A stretch of 64,000 nt of DNA from Parvibaculum sp046297875. Lineage in GTDB: Bacteria; Pseudomonadota; Alphaproteobacteria; Parvibaculales; Parvibaculaceae. This document shows positions 1 through 7,965 of this stretch, piece by piece. Position 1 is the first letter of the stretch, and the number at the start of each line of letters is the position of its first letter. Below the pieces are notes generated by a model. The model saw only the letters and a list, made by a program, of their open reading frames with translations, searched no databases and was not told where the DNA came from. Made by a program: the position numbers and the translations under genes. The stretch lies in contig NZ_JBKBHD010000001.1 in the NCBI RefSeq assembly GCF_046297875.1, positions 1,922,001 to 1,986,000 of the forward strand, given 5' to 3'.

Positions 1-1
1 G

Positions 2-316
2 GGCACGCTCGCCGATCTCGAAACCTCGTTCCTCAAGGCACCCATCGTCGGCCATGTCGGCGACGGCAATTTCCACATGTTGCTTCTGATGGACCCGTCC
101 GATCCGAGCGATCTCGCCGAAGCGACGCGCATCCACGATCTCATGGTCGCCCGCGCGCTTTCGCTTGGCGGCACCTGCACCGGCGAGCACGGCATCGGCG
201 AGGGCAAGATCAAGTTCCTCGAAGCGGAGCACGGGCCGGGCGTCGGCGTCATGCGCGCGATCAAGCATGCGCTCGATCCGAAGGGCATTTTGAATCCGGG
301 GAAGATATTCGGGTAG
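2..316 (+). CDS. FAD-linked oxidase, C-terminal fragment (glycolate/D-lactate dehydrogenase type)
   Basis: The gene enters the window already open; only the last 104 codons are present. The fragment contains HVGDGNFH and, about 40 residues later, GEHGIGEGK, which are the conserved histidine-bearing motifs of the C-terminal (FAD-oxidase C) domain of GlcD/D-lactate dehydrogenase-like flavoproteins, and it ends with the usual DPKGILNPGKIF tail. These enzymes oxidise 2-hydroxy acids and pass electrons to the respiratory chain or a cytochrome. The exact substrate cannot be read from this piece. A dispersed inverted-repeat element follows the stop, and the next gene is convergent, so this is the end of its transcription unit. 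Confidence 0.88.
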   Translation, partial: GTLADLETSFLKAPIVGHVGDGNFHMLLLMDPSDPSDLAEATRIHDLMVARALSLGGTCTGEHGIGEGKIKFLEAEHGPGVGVMRAIKHALDPKGILNPGKIFG

Positions 317-332
317 CGGTATTTTCCCACCC

Positions 333-404
333 CGTCATTGCCGGGCTTGACCCGGCAATCCAGCAAGCAGCCCCTGGATGCCCGGATCAAGTCCGGGCAT
401 GACG
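333..404. repeat. dispersed intergenic inverted repeat, copy A
   Basis: Two inward-facing hairpins: the first reads TCATTGCCGGGCTTGACCCG and continues into its complement ending AATCCAG, the second is CTGGATGCCCGGATCAAGTC followed by CGGGCATGACG. The outer ends (CGTCAT and ATGACG) are also inverted. Related copies lie near 30419, 36351 and 63611. It separates two convergent genes and could act as a transcription terminator or processing signal; mobility is not evident from the sequence. Confidence 0.75.
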
Positions 405-434
405 AATTAAAAGAAAGAGGCGTTACTCATCGCC

Positions 435-1568
435 CTAGTCGAGCGTCTGGCGGTATCGGTTGAGCGAAATCAGCGATACGACGAGCAGGAAGGCGAGGAT
501 CGCGGCGAGGTCGGGGGCGATTTCGGGGAAGCCGTTTCCCTTCAGCAATATGCCGCGCGTGATGCGCAGGAAATGAGTGAGCGGCAGCGCCTCGCCAAGC
601 CATTGCGCCCATTCGGGCATGCCGCGGAAGGGGAACATGAAACCCGACAGAAGGATCGATGGCAGAAAGAAGAAGATCGTCATCTGCACGGCCTGAAGCT
701 GGTTCCGCGCCAGCGTCGAGAAGGTGAAGCCGACGGCGAGGTTCGCCGCGACGAAGAAGAAAAGAACGAAGGCGAGAAGGCCGAGGCTGCCTGTGAACGG
801 CACCTCGAACAGCCACCAAGCGGCGGTGAGCACGACGGCGGTCTGCACATAGCCGATGATGATATAGGGCAATATCTTTCCCATCATCACTTCAAGCGGG
901 CGCACCGGCATGGTGAGAAGGTTTTCCATCGTGCCGCGCTCGGTCTCGCGCGTCATGGCGAGTGCGGTGAAGATGATCATGGTCATGGTGAGGATGACGC
1001 CGATCAGGCCCGGCACGATGTTCAATTCGGTGCGGCCTTCGGCGTTGTAGCGGCGATGGATGACCACATCGACCGGGCCCGGTGCGCCTTGCGCGGCGAG
1101 CGGGCCTGTGAGATCGCGGGCAAGGACGCCTGCTGCGAGGAACTGGATGCTTGCGGCCGCGTTGCCGGTTGCGGCGGGGTCGGTCGCATCGGCGTCGAGC
1201 AATATTTGAGGGCGGAGGCCGCGCTCGATATCGCGGCTGAAACCGGACGGGATGTGCAACACGAATTGCACCTTGCCCGAGCGGATCAGCTCTTCCGCTT
1301 GCGCCTCGCTATGCGCCTCCGCGACGAAGCGGAAATAGTCGGAATTTTCCATGCCTTTCACGAAGCTGCGGGTGAAGGCGGAATGGTCCTGCGCATGGAT
1401 CGCAGCGGGGAGGTGCTTCGGGTCTGCATTGATCGCATAGCCAAACAGGATGAGCTGCATCACCGGCACGCCGAGCATCATGGCGAAGGTGAGCCGGTCG
1501 CGGCGCATCTGGATGAATTCCTTGCGGATCATGGCGCCGAGACGGCGGAGGGAGAAACGCGCGGCCAT
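435..1568 (-). CDS. ABC-2 type export permease (YhhJ/YbhR-like)
   Basis: 377-residue inner-membrane subunit of an ABC exporter. One hydrophobic segment lies near residues 28-48, followed by a large extracytoplasmic domain of about 130 residues, then a cluster of five hydrophobic segments from about residue 185 to 370; this is the ABC-2 membrane layout seen in YbhR/YhhJ. The conserved ETERGTMENLLTMPVRP stretch after the second membrane segment is typical of the family. It is the last gene of a four-gene leftward operon (tetR, hlyD, ATPase, permease), two bases after the ATPase gene. The likely role is export of a hydrophobic or toxic compound; the substrate is unknown. Some systems have two permeases; only one is present here. 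Confidence 0.9.
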   Translation of the reverse strand: MAARFSLRRLGAMIRKEFIQMRRDRLTFAMMLGVPVMQLILFGYAINADPKHLPAAIHAQDHSAFTRSFVKGMENSDYFRFVAEAHSEAQAEELIRSGKVQFVLHIPSGFSRDIERGLRPQILLDADATDPAATGNAAASIQFLAAGVLARDLTGPLAAQGAPGPVDVVIHRRYNAEGRTELNIVPGLIGVILTMTMIIFTALAMTRETERGTMENLLTMPVRPLEVMMGKILPYIIIGYVQTAVVLTAAWWLFEVPFTGSLGLLAFVLFFFVAANLAVGFTFSTLARNQLQAVQMTIFFFLPSILLSGFMFPFRGMPEWAQWLGEALPLTHFLRITRGILLKGNGFPEIAPDLAAILAFLLVVSLISLNRYRQTLD

Positions 1569-1570
1569 GC

Positions 1571-2344
1571 TCAGCCTGCCTTTCGCTTCGCGAAATTGTC
1601 TGTCACGTCGCGCATGAGATGCACGAAGACATCTTCAAGCGTGGGGGACGCCTTCAATGTGCGCAGGCCAGATTGCTCGATGACCTCATCCACCGTGCCG
1701 CGGGCGAGAAGCTTGCCATAGGCGAGGTAGCAGATCTTGTGGCAGCGTTCGGCCTCGTCCATGTAGTGGGTGCTAACGAGAACGGTGAGACCTTCGGCGG
1801 CGAGCGCGTGAATCTCGTCCCAGAAATCGCGCCGGGCCTTGGGGTCGACGCCCGCCGTCGGCTCGTCGAGCAGCAGGAGCTTCGGTTTGTGCATGATGGC
1901 GGCGGCGAGTGCGAGGCGCTGCTTCCAGCCGCCCGACAGGTTGCCCGCAAGCTGATGCGAGCGGTCGGCGAGGTTCAGCTTTTCCAGCGTTTCCTTCACG
2001 GCGCGTTTCGGTTTCGCAATGCCGTAGATCGAGGCGACGAATTCGAGGTTTTCGCGGATCGACAGGTCCTCGTAGAGACTGAAGCGCTGGGTCATGTAGC
2101 CTGTCTCGCGCTTGATCGCCTCGCTTGCGCTCAGAACATCATGGCCGAGGCAGGTGCCTTCGCCGCCATCCGGCGTGAGCAACCCGCAGATCAGGCGGAT
2201 GGTCGTCGTCTTGCCGCTGCCATTCGGCCCCAGAAATCCGTAGATCTCGCCGCGCGCGACCTGCATGTCGAGACCATCGACGACCTTCGTGCCACCGAAG
2301 CTTTTGGTGAGGCCGCGCACATCGATGGCGAGTATCGCGCTCAT
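1571..2344 (-). CDS. ABC transporter ATP-binding protein
   Basis: 257 residues, the size of a single nucleotide-binding domain. Visible motifs: Walker A GPNGSGKTT at 39-47, Q-loop glutamine near 87, signature LSGGW at 136-140, Walker B LLLLDEP near 156-162, and the switch histidine in VSTHYMDEAE. The closest known layout is half of YbhF, which carries two such domains; here only one is encoded, so a homodimer is expected. It powers the adjacent ABC-2 permease, with the HlyD-like lipoprotein as periplasmic partner. It lies 6 bp downstream of hlyD and is co-directional, so it is probably co-regulated by the TetR protein. Confidence 0.93.
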   Translation of the reverse strand: MSAILAIDVRGLTKSFGGTKVVDGLDMQVARGEIYGFLGPNGSGKTTTIRLICGLLTPDGGEGTCLGHDVLSASEAIKRETGYMTQRFSLYEDLSIRENLEFVASIYGIAKPKRAVKETLEKLNLADRSHQLAGNLSGGWKQRLALAAAIMHKPKLLLLDEPTAGVDPKARRDFWDEIHALAAEGLTVLVSTHYMDEAERCHKICYLAYGKLLARGTVDEVIEQSGLRTLKASPTLEDVFVHLMRDVTDNFAKRKAG

Positions 2345-2350
2345 TAGGTA

Positions 2351-3160
2351 TCACTCCGGCGAAGCGGGGGGCAGGGAGACCGTGACGGGCTTGCCGGGAT
2401 GAAAATTCTCCGGCGCCGCATCGGGCACGGCTTCGGCCATATAGACGAGTTTTTCCTTCGATCGGTCGCTATAGATCACGGGTGGGGTGAACTCCGCCTC
2501 TTTCGAGATGAAGCGGATGGTGCCGGTGAGTCCTTCCGGGCAATTGGAGCAGGCGAGGCGGACGGGCCGGCCTTCGGAAATTTTCATGAGATCCGCTTCC
2601 GGCACGAAAAAGCGGATCTTGATATTGCCGGGTGGCAGCAGTGTCACCACCGGCTGACCGGCCGACGCCATTTCGCCTTCGCGGAACAGCACGTCCTGCA
2701 CCAGCGCGTCGGAAGGTGCATGGCCTTCGCGCCGGGCGAGACGCCATTTTGCCTGATCGAGTGAAGATGCGGCGACGAGCATGGCAGCGCCCGCGCGGTC
2801 GCGCCTTGCGCGGGCTGTGTCAACCTCCGCTTGCGCCACGTTGCGCGTCGTGCGCAGGTCAAGTTTCCGTTTCAGTTCGAGTTCGGCTTCGTGGAGAGTT
2901 GCCTTTGTTTCGGCAAGCGTTGCCTCCGCCGCATCGCGCGCAAGCTCTTCGGAACGTTTTTCAAGGCGGAAGAGGAAGGCGCCCGCCTTCACGCGGTCGC
3001 CGCGCCTGACGGCGACTTCCTCGACAATGCCGCCTTCCATGGCGGCGACGCGCACATAGTCGCCCTCGGCATAGCCTTGCCAGGTGTTTTCCGGCGCGTC
3101 GTTGCAGGCGGCAAGAAGGAGCGCGGCCAGGCAAACGGAGAGGAGGGAATGGAGGCGCAT
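2351..3160 (-). CDS. HlyD-family periplasmic adaptor, predicted lipoprotein
   Basis: 269 residues. The N-terminus is a lipoprotein signal, with hydrophobic LLSVCLAALLLAAC and lipobox cysteine at 19. Next come a biotinyl-lipoyl-like half (GGIVEEVAVRRGDRVKAG near 44-61), an alpha-helical hairpin rich in Glu/Arg/Ala (about 70-135), the second lipoyl half (VLFREGEMASAGQPVVTLL) and a beta-barrel-like C-terminus. This is the membrane-fusion-protein fold (YbhG/HlyD) that links an inner-membrane exporter to the periplasm. It starts 3 bp after the TetR stop and is followed by the ATPase and permease genes. Lipid anchoring at Cys19 is inferred from the lipobox. Confidence 0.9.
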   Translation of the reverse strand: MRLHSLLSVCLAALLLAACNDAPENTWQGYAEGDYVRVAAMEGGIVEEVAVRRGDRVKAGAFLFRLEKRSEELARDAAEATLAETKATLHEAELELKRKLDLRTTRNVAQAEVDTARARRDRAGAAMLVAASSLDQAKWRLARREGHAPSDALVQDVLFREGEMASAGQPVVTLLPPGNIKIRFFVPEADLMKISEGRPVRLACSNCPEGLTGTIRFISKEAEFTPPVIYSDRSKEKLVYMAEAVPDAAPENFHPGKPVTVSLPPASPE

Positions 3161-3163
3161 CGC

Positions 3164-3793
3164 TTACACCTCCCTTTCCGCTGCGAGGCCGCGCCGGACG
3201 AACTCCGCATGAGCGGTAAAGAAACCGTCGGGGTCGAATTGCGGAAGCTTGCCGAACGTATTTCGCGCGATGGTATTGAGAAGGATGGGAAAGACGATGG
3301 CCTGCACGGCGGCGTTCACGTTGCAGGTCCGGAACTCGCCGCGCGCAATGCCGCGCTCAATGATGCGGCCGAGACTGGTAAAGCCGCGCAAGATCACTTG
3401 GTCGCGGTAGAAGTCGCGGATTTCCGGAAAGTTCTTCGCTTCCGACAGGATGATCTTTGCGAGCGAGGGAAGCTGGGTATCCGTTGCGATCTCGCGGAAC
3501 TTGGCGATGACGAAGTCCAGCAGCACGGCGCTCGGCCCGTCATAGGCGGACAGCAGAGCCTCCATTTCCTCGAAGCGGGGCGTGGCGATATCCCGGACGA
3601 TGGCGGCGAAGAGGTCGGCCTTGCTCTCGAAATAGAGGTAGATCGTCGCCTTGCTTACGCCGGCACGCTCCGCCACGTCCTCAAGCCTTGCTGCCGCAAA
3701 GCCGCGCTCGGCGAAAATATCGAGGCCGGCCGCCATGATTTCGGCGGGGCGGGCTTCCTTGCGGCGCTGGCGTTTTGGCGATTGCGGGGCCAT
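3164..3793 (-). CDS. TetR-family transcriptional repressor
   Basis: 209 residues. The N-terminal 60 residues form a TetR DNA-binding domain, with IMAAGLDIFAERGFAAARLE followed by DVAERAGVSKATIYLYFESK. The C-terminal part is a helical ligand-binding domain without a recognisable specificity signature. It heads the export operon and its start codon sits 8 bp from a large perfect palindrome (3801-3834), the expected place for an autoregulatory operator. The effector is presumably a compound exported by the downstream ABC system. Spacing to hlyD is only 3 bp, so the regulator and the pump are one transcription unit. Confidence 0.92.
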   Translation of the reverse strand: MAPQSPKRQRRKEARPAEIMAAGLDIFAERGFAAARLEDVAERAGVSKATIYLYFESKADLFAAIVRDIATPRFEEMEALLSAYDGPSAVLLDFVIAKFREIATDTQLPSLAKIILSEAKNFPEIRDFYRDQVILRGFTSLGRIIERGIARGEFRTCNVNAAVQAIVFPILLNTIARNTFGKLPQFDPDGFFTAHAEFVRRGLAAEREV

Positions 3794-3800
3794 TCAAGCC

Positions 3801-3834
3801 TCATTTAATAACTGACCAGTCAGTTATTAAATGA
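3801..3834. promoter_or_regulatory. TetR operator palindrome
   Basis: Two perfectly complementary 15-base arms, TCATTTAATAACTGA and TCAGTTATTAAATGA, separated by CCAG. The element is AT-rich in a GC-rich setting and lies immediately upstream of the TetR start codon. Its size and position fit the operator of the adjacent repressor; the central ACTGACCAGTCAGT resembles operators of AcrR/TetR efflux regulators. Confidence 0.8.
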
Positions 3835-3883
3835 GATGCGGGGAGTGGTCAAGCGGATTGCGCCGGGCTTGCGAAGGAGCGTC

Positions 3884-4132
3884 TCAGGTGCCGGAAGGGC
3901 CGCGCTCGTCATTCTCCGGCGGGCGCGCGCCGAGCTTCTCGCCCTCGAGAAAGCGGGCGCGGCGTTCGGCCTCGATCCTGGCGCGCTTTTTCTCTGCCCC
4001 CGTGCGCCCGAAGCGGACCCGGTTCGCGGCGGCGGCCTTTTCCTTTTCCTGCTTCGCCGCGCGCTTCTTTTCGTCGCGCGACGTTTTCTTGAAGGAAGAG
4101 AAATTAACTATATTTCCGCCGTCCGAATCCAT
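3884..4132 (-). CDS. small charged DUF4169-like protein
   Basis: 82 residues, very rich in Lys, Arg, Glu and Ala. The N-terminus IVNFSSFKKTSRDEKKRAA and the centre ANRVRFGRTGAEKKRARIEA match the pattern I know from DUF4169, a family of unknown function commonly found beside fumC and an RHH gene in alphaproteobacteria. No signal peptide or membrane segment; a long charged helix is likely. It is transcribed leftward, divergent from the AsmA gene, and separated from the TetR operator by about 50 bp. Its usual companions (RHH protein, fumC) lie on the far side of the AsmA gene. Start taken at the first ATG; an internal start is not excluded. Confidence 0.7.
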   Translation of the reverse strand: MDSDGGNIVNFSSFKKTSRDEKKRAAKQEKEKAAAANRVRFGRTGAEKKRARIEAERRARFLEGEKLGARPPENDERGPSGT

Positions 4133-4254
4133 AATTTGCCTGCAAGCTGGCGATGCGGCACCGGGGCCGCTTGGGTCGTCCGGGAATCCTAGGCCAAAGA
4201 ACGGCCTCGGGAAACCGGCGGCGCGCCCTTATTCTTCTGACTGCCGCGCTGGAG

Positions 4255-7200
4255 ATGGTGTTGAATTCGATCCTGACCTATATCGCGGGGCTGCTCGTCG
4301 CATTGCTCTTCGCGGCGCTGGTTGGTCCGAGCCTGATCGACTGGAATCAGTTCCGGTCGGAAATCGAGGCGCAGGCCTCGCAAGCGACCGGGCGGCAGGT
4401 GAGAATTGCGGGCGATATCGATTTCCGTATTCTGCCGGCGCCGCAGATGACGCTGAACCGTGTTCGCGTGAGCCACATCGCGCAGCAGAGCGCACTTCCC
4501 TCCGATCCAGATTTCGCGAGCTTCGAGGCAATCAACGCGGAAGTCGCGCTGGCGCCGTTGCTCAGCGGCGACATCAAGGTCACGAGCGTGGTCGTCGTGC
4601 GGCCGCAAATCAATCTCGAAATCCTGCCGGACGGCACGCCGAACTGGGGTGGCATCGACATCGCCGGGCGCATTCCCGCGAATGGCATGTTCTCGCTCGC
4701 CTCGATCAGCCTCGATCGCGCACGCTTCGAGAATGCAACGATCAATTACAGCAACCGGAGCAATGGCCGCCGCTGGACCGCGGAGCAGGCTAGCGGCGAG
4801 ATCGTCGCCTCATCCTTGCTTGGGCCGATGCGCGCGGATGTGGAGACTGTCTTTTCCGGCGTGCCGGTGGCGATGCGCCTCGGCCTCGGTGCGTTCGGCG
4901 GCCAAAAGGCGTTTCAGATCACATTCGATGTCGAGGCGAAGAACTATCCCGCGCAGTTCCTTTTTTCCGGCGTTGCGACGGAGTTTTCGCTGGCGGCGCG
5001 GCTGGATGGCAATGGCCGGCTGCGGATCGGCGAAGCAGGGCAGGGCAGCGACACCGCTCCGCTCCGCATCGACGCCGGCATGGTCGTCAATGCGCGCCGC
5101 GCCGATTTGCGCAATCTCACGATCGCATCCGAAGGTGCAACGCTCACCGGCGCCGGGCAGGTGCGTTGGGAAGGGCGGCCGCGATTCACGCTCGATCTTG
5201 CCGCAGAGAGTTTTTCCTTCGACGCGCTGCTCGATTCCTTCAACGTCCGCAGCGAGAGCGGTGAACCAAACCTTGTTGACCGGTTGCTTGCCTTGCCCGT
5301 TCCCGAAGGAGTGGATGGCAGCCTGAAATTCAATGCCAAGACGCTTCTGGTGCGCGATGTTCCGCTGCGCGAAGTGGTACTTGATGCAGCGCTGAAGGAC
5401 GGCGTCATCGAACTGGGACGCGCTGCCGCCGAACTTGGCGGCGCGACGGAAGTGGAACTCACCGGCAAGGCGTCCAATGCCGCCGAAGGCATGCGCTTCA
5501 TCGGCAACGGAGAAGTGCGCAGCGGCAATGTCGTGGCGCTTGCGTCATGGCTGGCACCGGCCACGAATGGCAAGACGGCGGCGAGGCCGGGCGGGCAGGC
5601 ACGTCCCTTCTCGGCCCGGTCGGGGCTCGAACTTCGCTCGGGGCATTATCTCTTCAACGGGATTGAGCTTGCCTATGCGCCAAATCTGACCGTGCCGGCT
5701 CTTCGCGGAAATCTGTCCAGCGAAAATATTGACGGGCGTCCATTGATCCGCACCGATCTCGACATCGGCCAGTTCGATTTCGATCCGCTGATCGCCCTGC
5801 TTGCCGGTGGCAGCGATCCATTCGCCTGGTTCGATGCCCGCGACATCGCGCTCACGCTCAATGCCGAAGCGATGACGATTTTCCGGCAGGCCATGAATGG
5901 CGTGGATGCGGAAATGTCGCTCCGCTCCGGCAGGCTTGCGATCTCCCGCTTCTATGTTGCGGATATTTCCGGGGCGTCGCTTGCGCTGACGGGCGATCTC
6001 GACGGCGTGACGGCGGGAACGCGGCATGATGTGAAGGGCAGGTTCAACGGGTCGATCAAGGCGGATCGCTTCGGCGGTCTTCTCGCGATAGGCGGTTTCG
6101 ACGTGCCGGATATGGAAGGTCCGGTCGATCTCGTCGTGAACGGATTTTCGGGCGAGGCCGATGACAGCGATCTGCGCGTCGATACGATGACGCTGCAGGG
6201 CACGTTGCGCGGCAGCCGCGTGGACGGAGTATTGAAGCGGCGGCACGGGCCTGCGGGTGGCGTTGACCGGCTGGAAATCTCCGGCAACGCCGCGAACGGG
6301 GAAGGGCGCATCCTTCTCGAACAGCTTGGCCTCTCGCCGCGCGAAGATCTGCCGGGCGCTGGTACGGTCTCCGTTCAGCTCAATGGGGACACCGGCGGCA
6401 CTTACGATTCAAATTTCCGCGTCAATGTCGGTGGCACGACGCTGACTGCGCGCGGCAAGGTCGAAGCGCCCTTCGAGGCGATCCGTTTCACAGGCCGGGC
6501 GGATATTGCGGCGTCCGGCGTGATGCATGTGCTGGGCGGCTTCGGCGCGCCGGAAGGGCTAGCGCATTGGGTTGGCCGGCAGGCGGCAGGCCCCGGATTC
6601 GTCTTCTCGTCCAAAGTCGTCTGGGACAAGCAGCGCCTCGCGCTTTCCGATCTCGAAGCGATTGCAGGCAGTTTTCGCCTTCTGGGGGAGGCGGTCTGGA
6701 CGGAAGCAGAGGGTGAGGCGCTGCCGCGGCTCACCGGCAAGCTCGATGCGAATGGCATCGACCTCACGCCGCTCATCGGCAGCGGCGAGGCGGCCGTTTG
6801 GCCCGCGCATGCGCTCGACTGGTCGGCGCTCGGCGCGCTCAATGCGGAGGTCGATCTGAAAGCCGGGAGTCTGGTGCTTGGCCGGTTGTCGGCGGGCAGC
6901 GTCGCGACGAAGATTTCGCTCTCGCATGGCGTGTTGACGGCATCACCGCTCACCGGCGATTTCGCGCGCGGGCGGCTTTCGATCGGTGCGCGGATCGAAG
7001 GCGGCAAGGGTCAGCCAGGTGTCGGTCTCACGGTGCGGCTTGAAAATGCCAATTTGCGGCAGGCATTGACGCCGCCGCTTGGCGGCTCGCCCGGAGGCGG
7101 CCGTATCGATCTCGAAGCAGAGCTGCAGGCGCAGGGCCGGAGCTGGCTTGCGCTCGTTTCCTCGATGAGCGGACGCGTGGACGCGAAGCTCACCGATCTC

Positions 7201-7704
7201 AGGCTGTCCCCGCTTGATCTTCCGGCTTTCGGTGCGGCGCTGGGCGACCTCTCGTCGATCGAGGCGTTCCCGGCGCTTGTCGAGGAGGAGCTCTTCAAGG
7301 GCGAGACCGGCGCACAGGACCTCGAACTTCTTTTCGAGACGGATGACGGCGTGTTGCGCGTGACGGGCAAGGACATGACGCTCGAGGGCGGCAATGCCGT
7401 GCTCGATCTCGTTTACGATCTGCCGCGTCTTGCCGCCGATGCGGCGATGTCCGTCAATCTCGATGTGCCGCAAGGCGCGCCGGGCTTCATCATCGCCGGG
7501 ACGAGCCGGGCGGGCCGGATCGACGTGCAGACCGACATGCTCGATCTGCAGAATTTCGTCGCGCGTCGCATTCTCCAGCGCAGTGTCGATGATGCAGGTG
7601 CGGTTGTGCCGCGGGAACTGCGCGATCTGATGGAGCTTCCGGCGCCGCCGGCAGGTGGCGCGCCTGCCGCACCGCTGCCCATGCCGCGGCCCGCCGCGAC
7701 CTAG
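4255..7704 (+). CDS. AsmA-family protein
   Basis: 1149 residues from the ATG at 4255, chosen because the membrane anchor (ILTYIAGLLVALLFAALVG, residues about 5-24) follows directly; 34 upstream codons of open frame look non-coding. After the anchor comes the AsmA start pattern (SLIDWNQFRSEIEAQASQAT, then GRQVRIAGDI), a long region of alternating beta-strand character, and near the C-terminus the AsmA_2-like LSPLDLPAFGAALGDLSSIE region. AsmA-like proteins are inner-membrane-anchored periplasmic proteins linked to outer-membrane biogenesis and now to phospholipid transport between membranes (known for the family; inferred here). The C-terminus is Pro/Ala-rich. The stop overlaps the stop of the convergent RHH gene in a shared CTAG. 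Confidence 0.88.
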   Translation: MVLNSILTYIAGLLVALLFAALVGPSLIDWNQFRSEIEAQASQATGRQVRIAGDIDFRILPAPQMTLNRVRVSHIAQQSALPSDPDFASFEAINAEVALAPLLSGDIKVTSVVVVRPQINLEILPDGTPNWGGIDIAGRIPANGMFSLASISLDRARFENATINYSNRSNGRRWTAEQASGEIVASSLLGPMRADVETVFSGVPVAMRLGLGAFGGQKAFQITFDVEAKNYPAQFLFSGVATEFSLAARLDGNGRLRIGEAGQGSDTAPLRIDAGMVVNARRADLRNLTIASEGATLTGAGQVRWEGRPRFTLDLAAESFSFDALLDSFNVRSESGEPNLVDRLLALPVPEGVDGSLKFNAKTLLVRDVPLREVVLDAALKDGVIELGRAAAELGGATEVELTGKASNAAEGMRFIGNGEVRSGNVVALASWLAPATNGKTAARPGGQARPFSARSGLELRSGHYLFNGIELAYAPNLTVPALRGNLSSENIDGRPLIRTDLDIGQFDFDPLIALLAGGSDPFAWFDARDIALTLNAEAMTIFRQAMNGVDAEMSLRSGRLAISRFYVADISGASLALTGDLDGVTAGTRHDVKGRFNGSIKADRFGGLLAIGGFDVPDMEGPVDLVVNGFSGEADDSDLRVDTMTLQGTLRGSRVDGVLKRRHGPAGGVDRLEISGNAANGEGRILLEQLGLSPREDLPGAGTVSVQLNGDTGGTYDSNFRVNVGGTTLTARGKVEAPFEAIRFTGRADIAASGVMHVLGGFGAPEGLAHWVGRQAAGPGFVFSSKVVWDKQRLALSDLEAIAGSFRLLGEAVWTEAEGEALPRLTGKLDANGIDLTPLIGSGEAAVWPAHALDWSALGALNAEVDLKAGSLVLGRLSAGSVATKISLSHGVLTASPLTGDFARGRLSIGARIEGGKGQPGVGLTVRLENANLRQALTPPLGGSPGGGRIDLEAELQAQGRSWLALVSSMSGRVDAKLTDLRLSPLDLPAFGAALGDLSSIEAFPALVEEELFKGETGAQDLELLFETDDGVLRVTGKDMTLEGGNAVLDLVYDLPRLAADAAMSVNLDVPQGAPGFIIAGTSRAGRIDVQTDMLDLQNFVARRILQRSVDDAGAVVPRELRDLMELPAPPAGGAPAAPLPMPRPAAT

Positions 7705-7952
7705 GGTTCCACCCGGCAGGTGGCGGCTTTCGCCTGTGCCGACTTCAGCACATGAACGCGAATGGCGGATGAGAGACTGCCCTTGCCGTCCCGCGCGACG
7801 TCTATGCGCCGGACGAGTTCGTTCACCGATGTCTTTTCGGAGCAGGCGAGCTCCTTGAGCGCATTCCAGAAGGGGCGCTCGAGCGAAATCGAGGTACGGT
7901 GGCCGGCGATGGTCACCGAGCGCTTGACGTCTTCGATGTCATCGCCAGCCAT
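7701..7952 (-). CDS. ribbon-helix-helix domain protein
   Basis: 83 residues. The pattern VKRSVTIAGHRTSISLERPF followed by WNALKELACSEKTSVNELVRRID is the RHH_4 type: one beta strand and two helices, usually a small DNA-binding dimer. It sits 13 bp downstream of fumC on the same strand, so it may be the last gene of a fumC unit. Its stop codon overlaps that of the convergent AsmA gene by four bases. Related genes accompany fumC and sspB in many alphaproteobacteria; the target is unknown. Confidence 0.82.
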   Translation of the reverse strand: MAGDDIEDVKRSVTIAGHRTSISLERPFWNALKELACSEKTSVNELVRRIDVARDGKGSLSSAIRVHVLKSAQAKAATCRVEP

Positions 7953-7965
7953 CTCGTTTCTCCGG

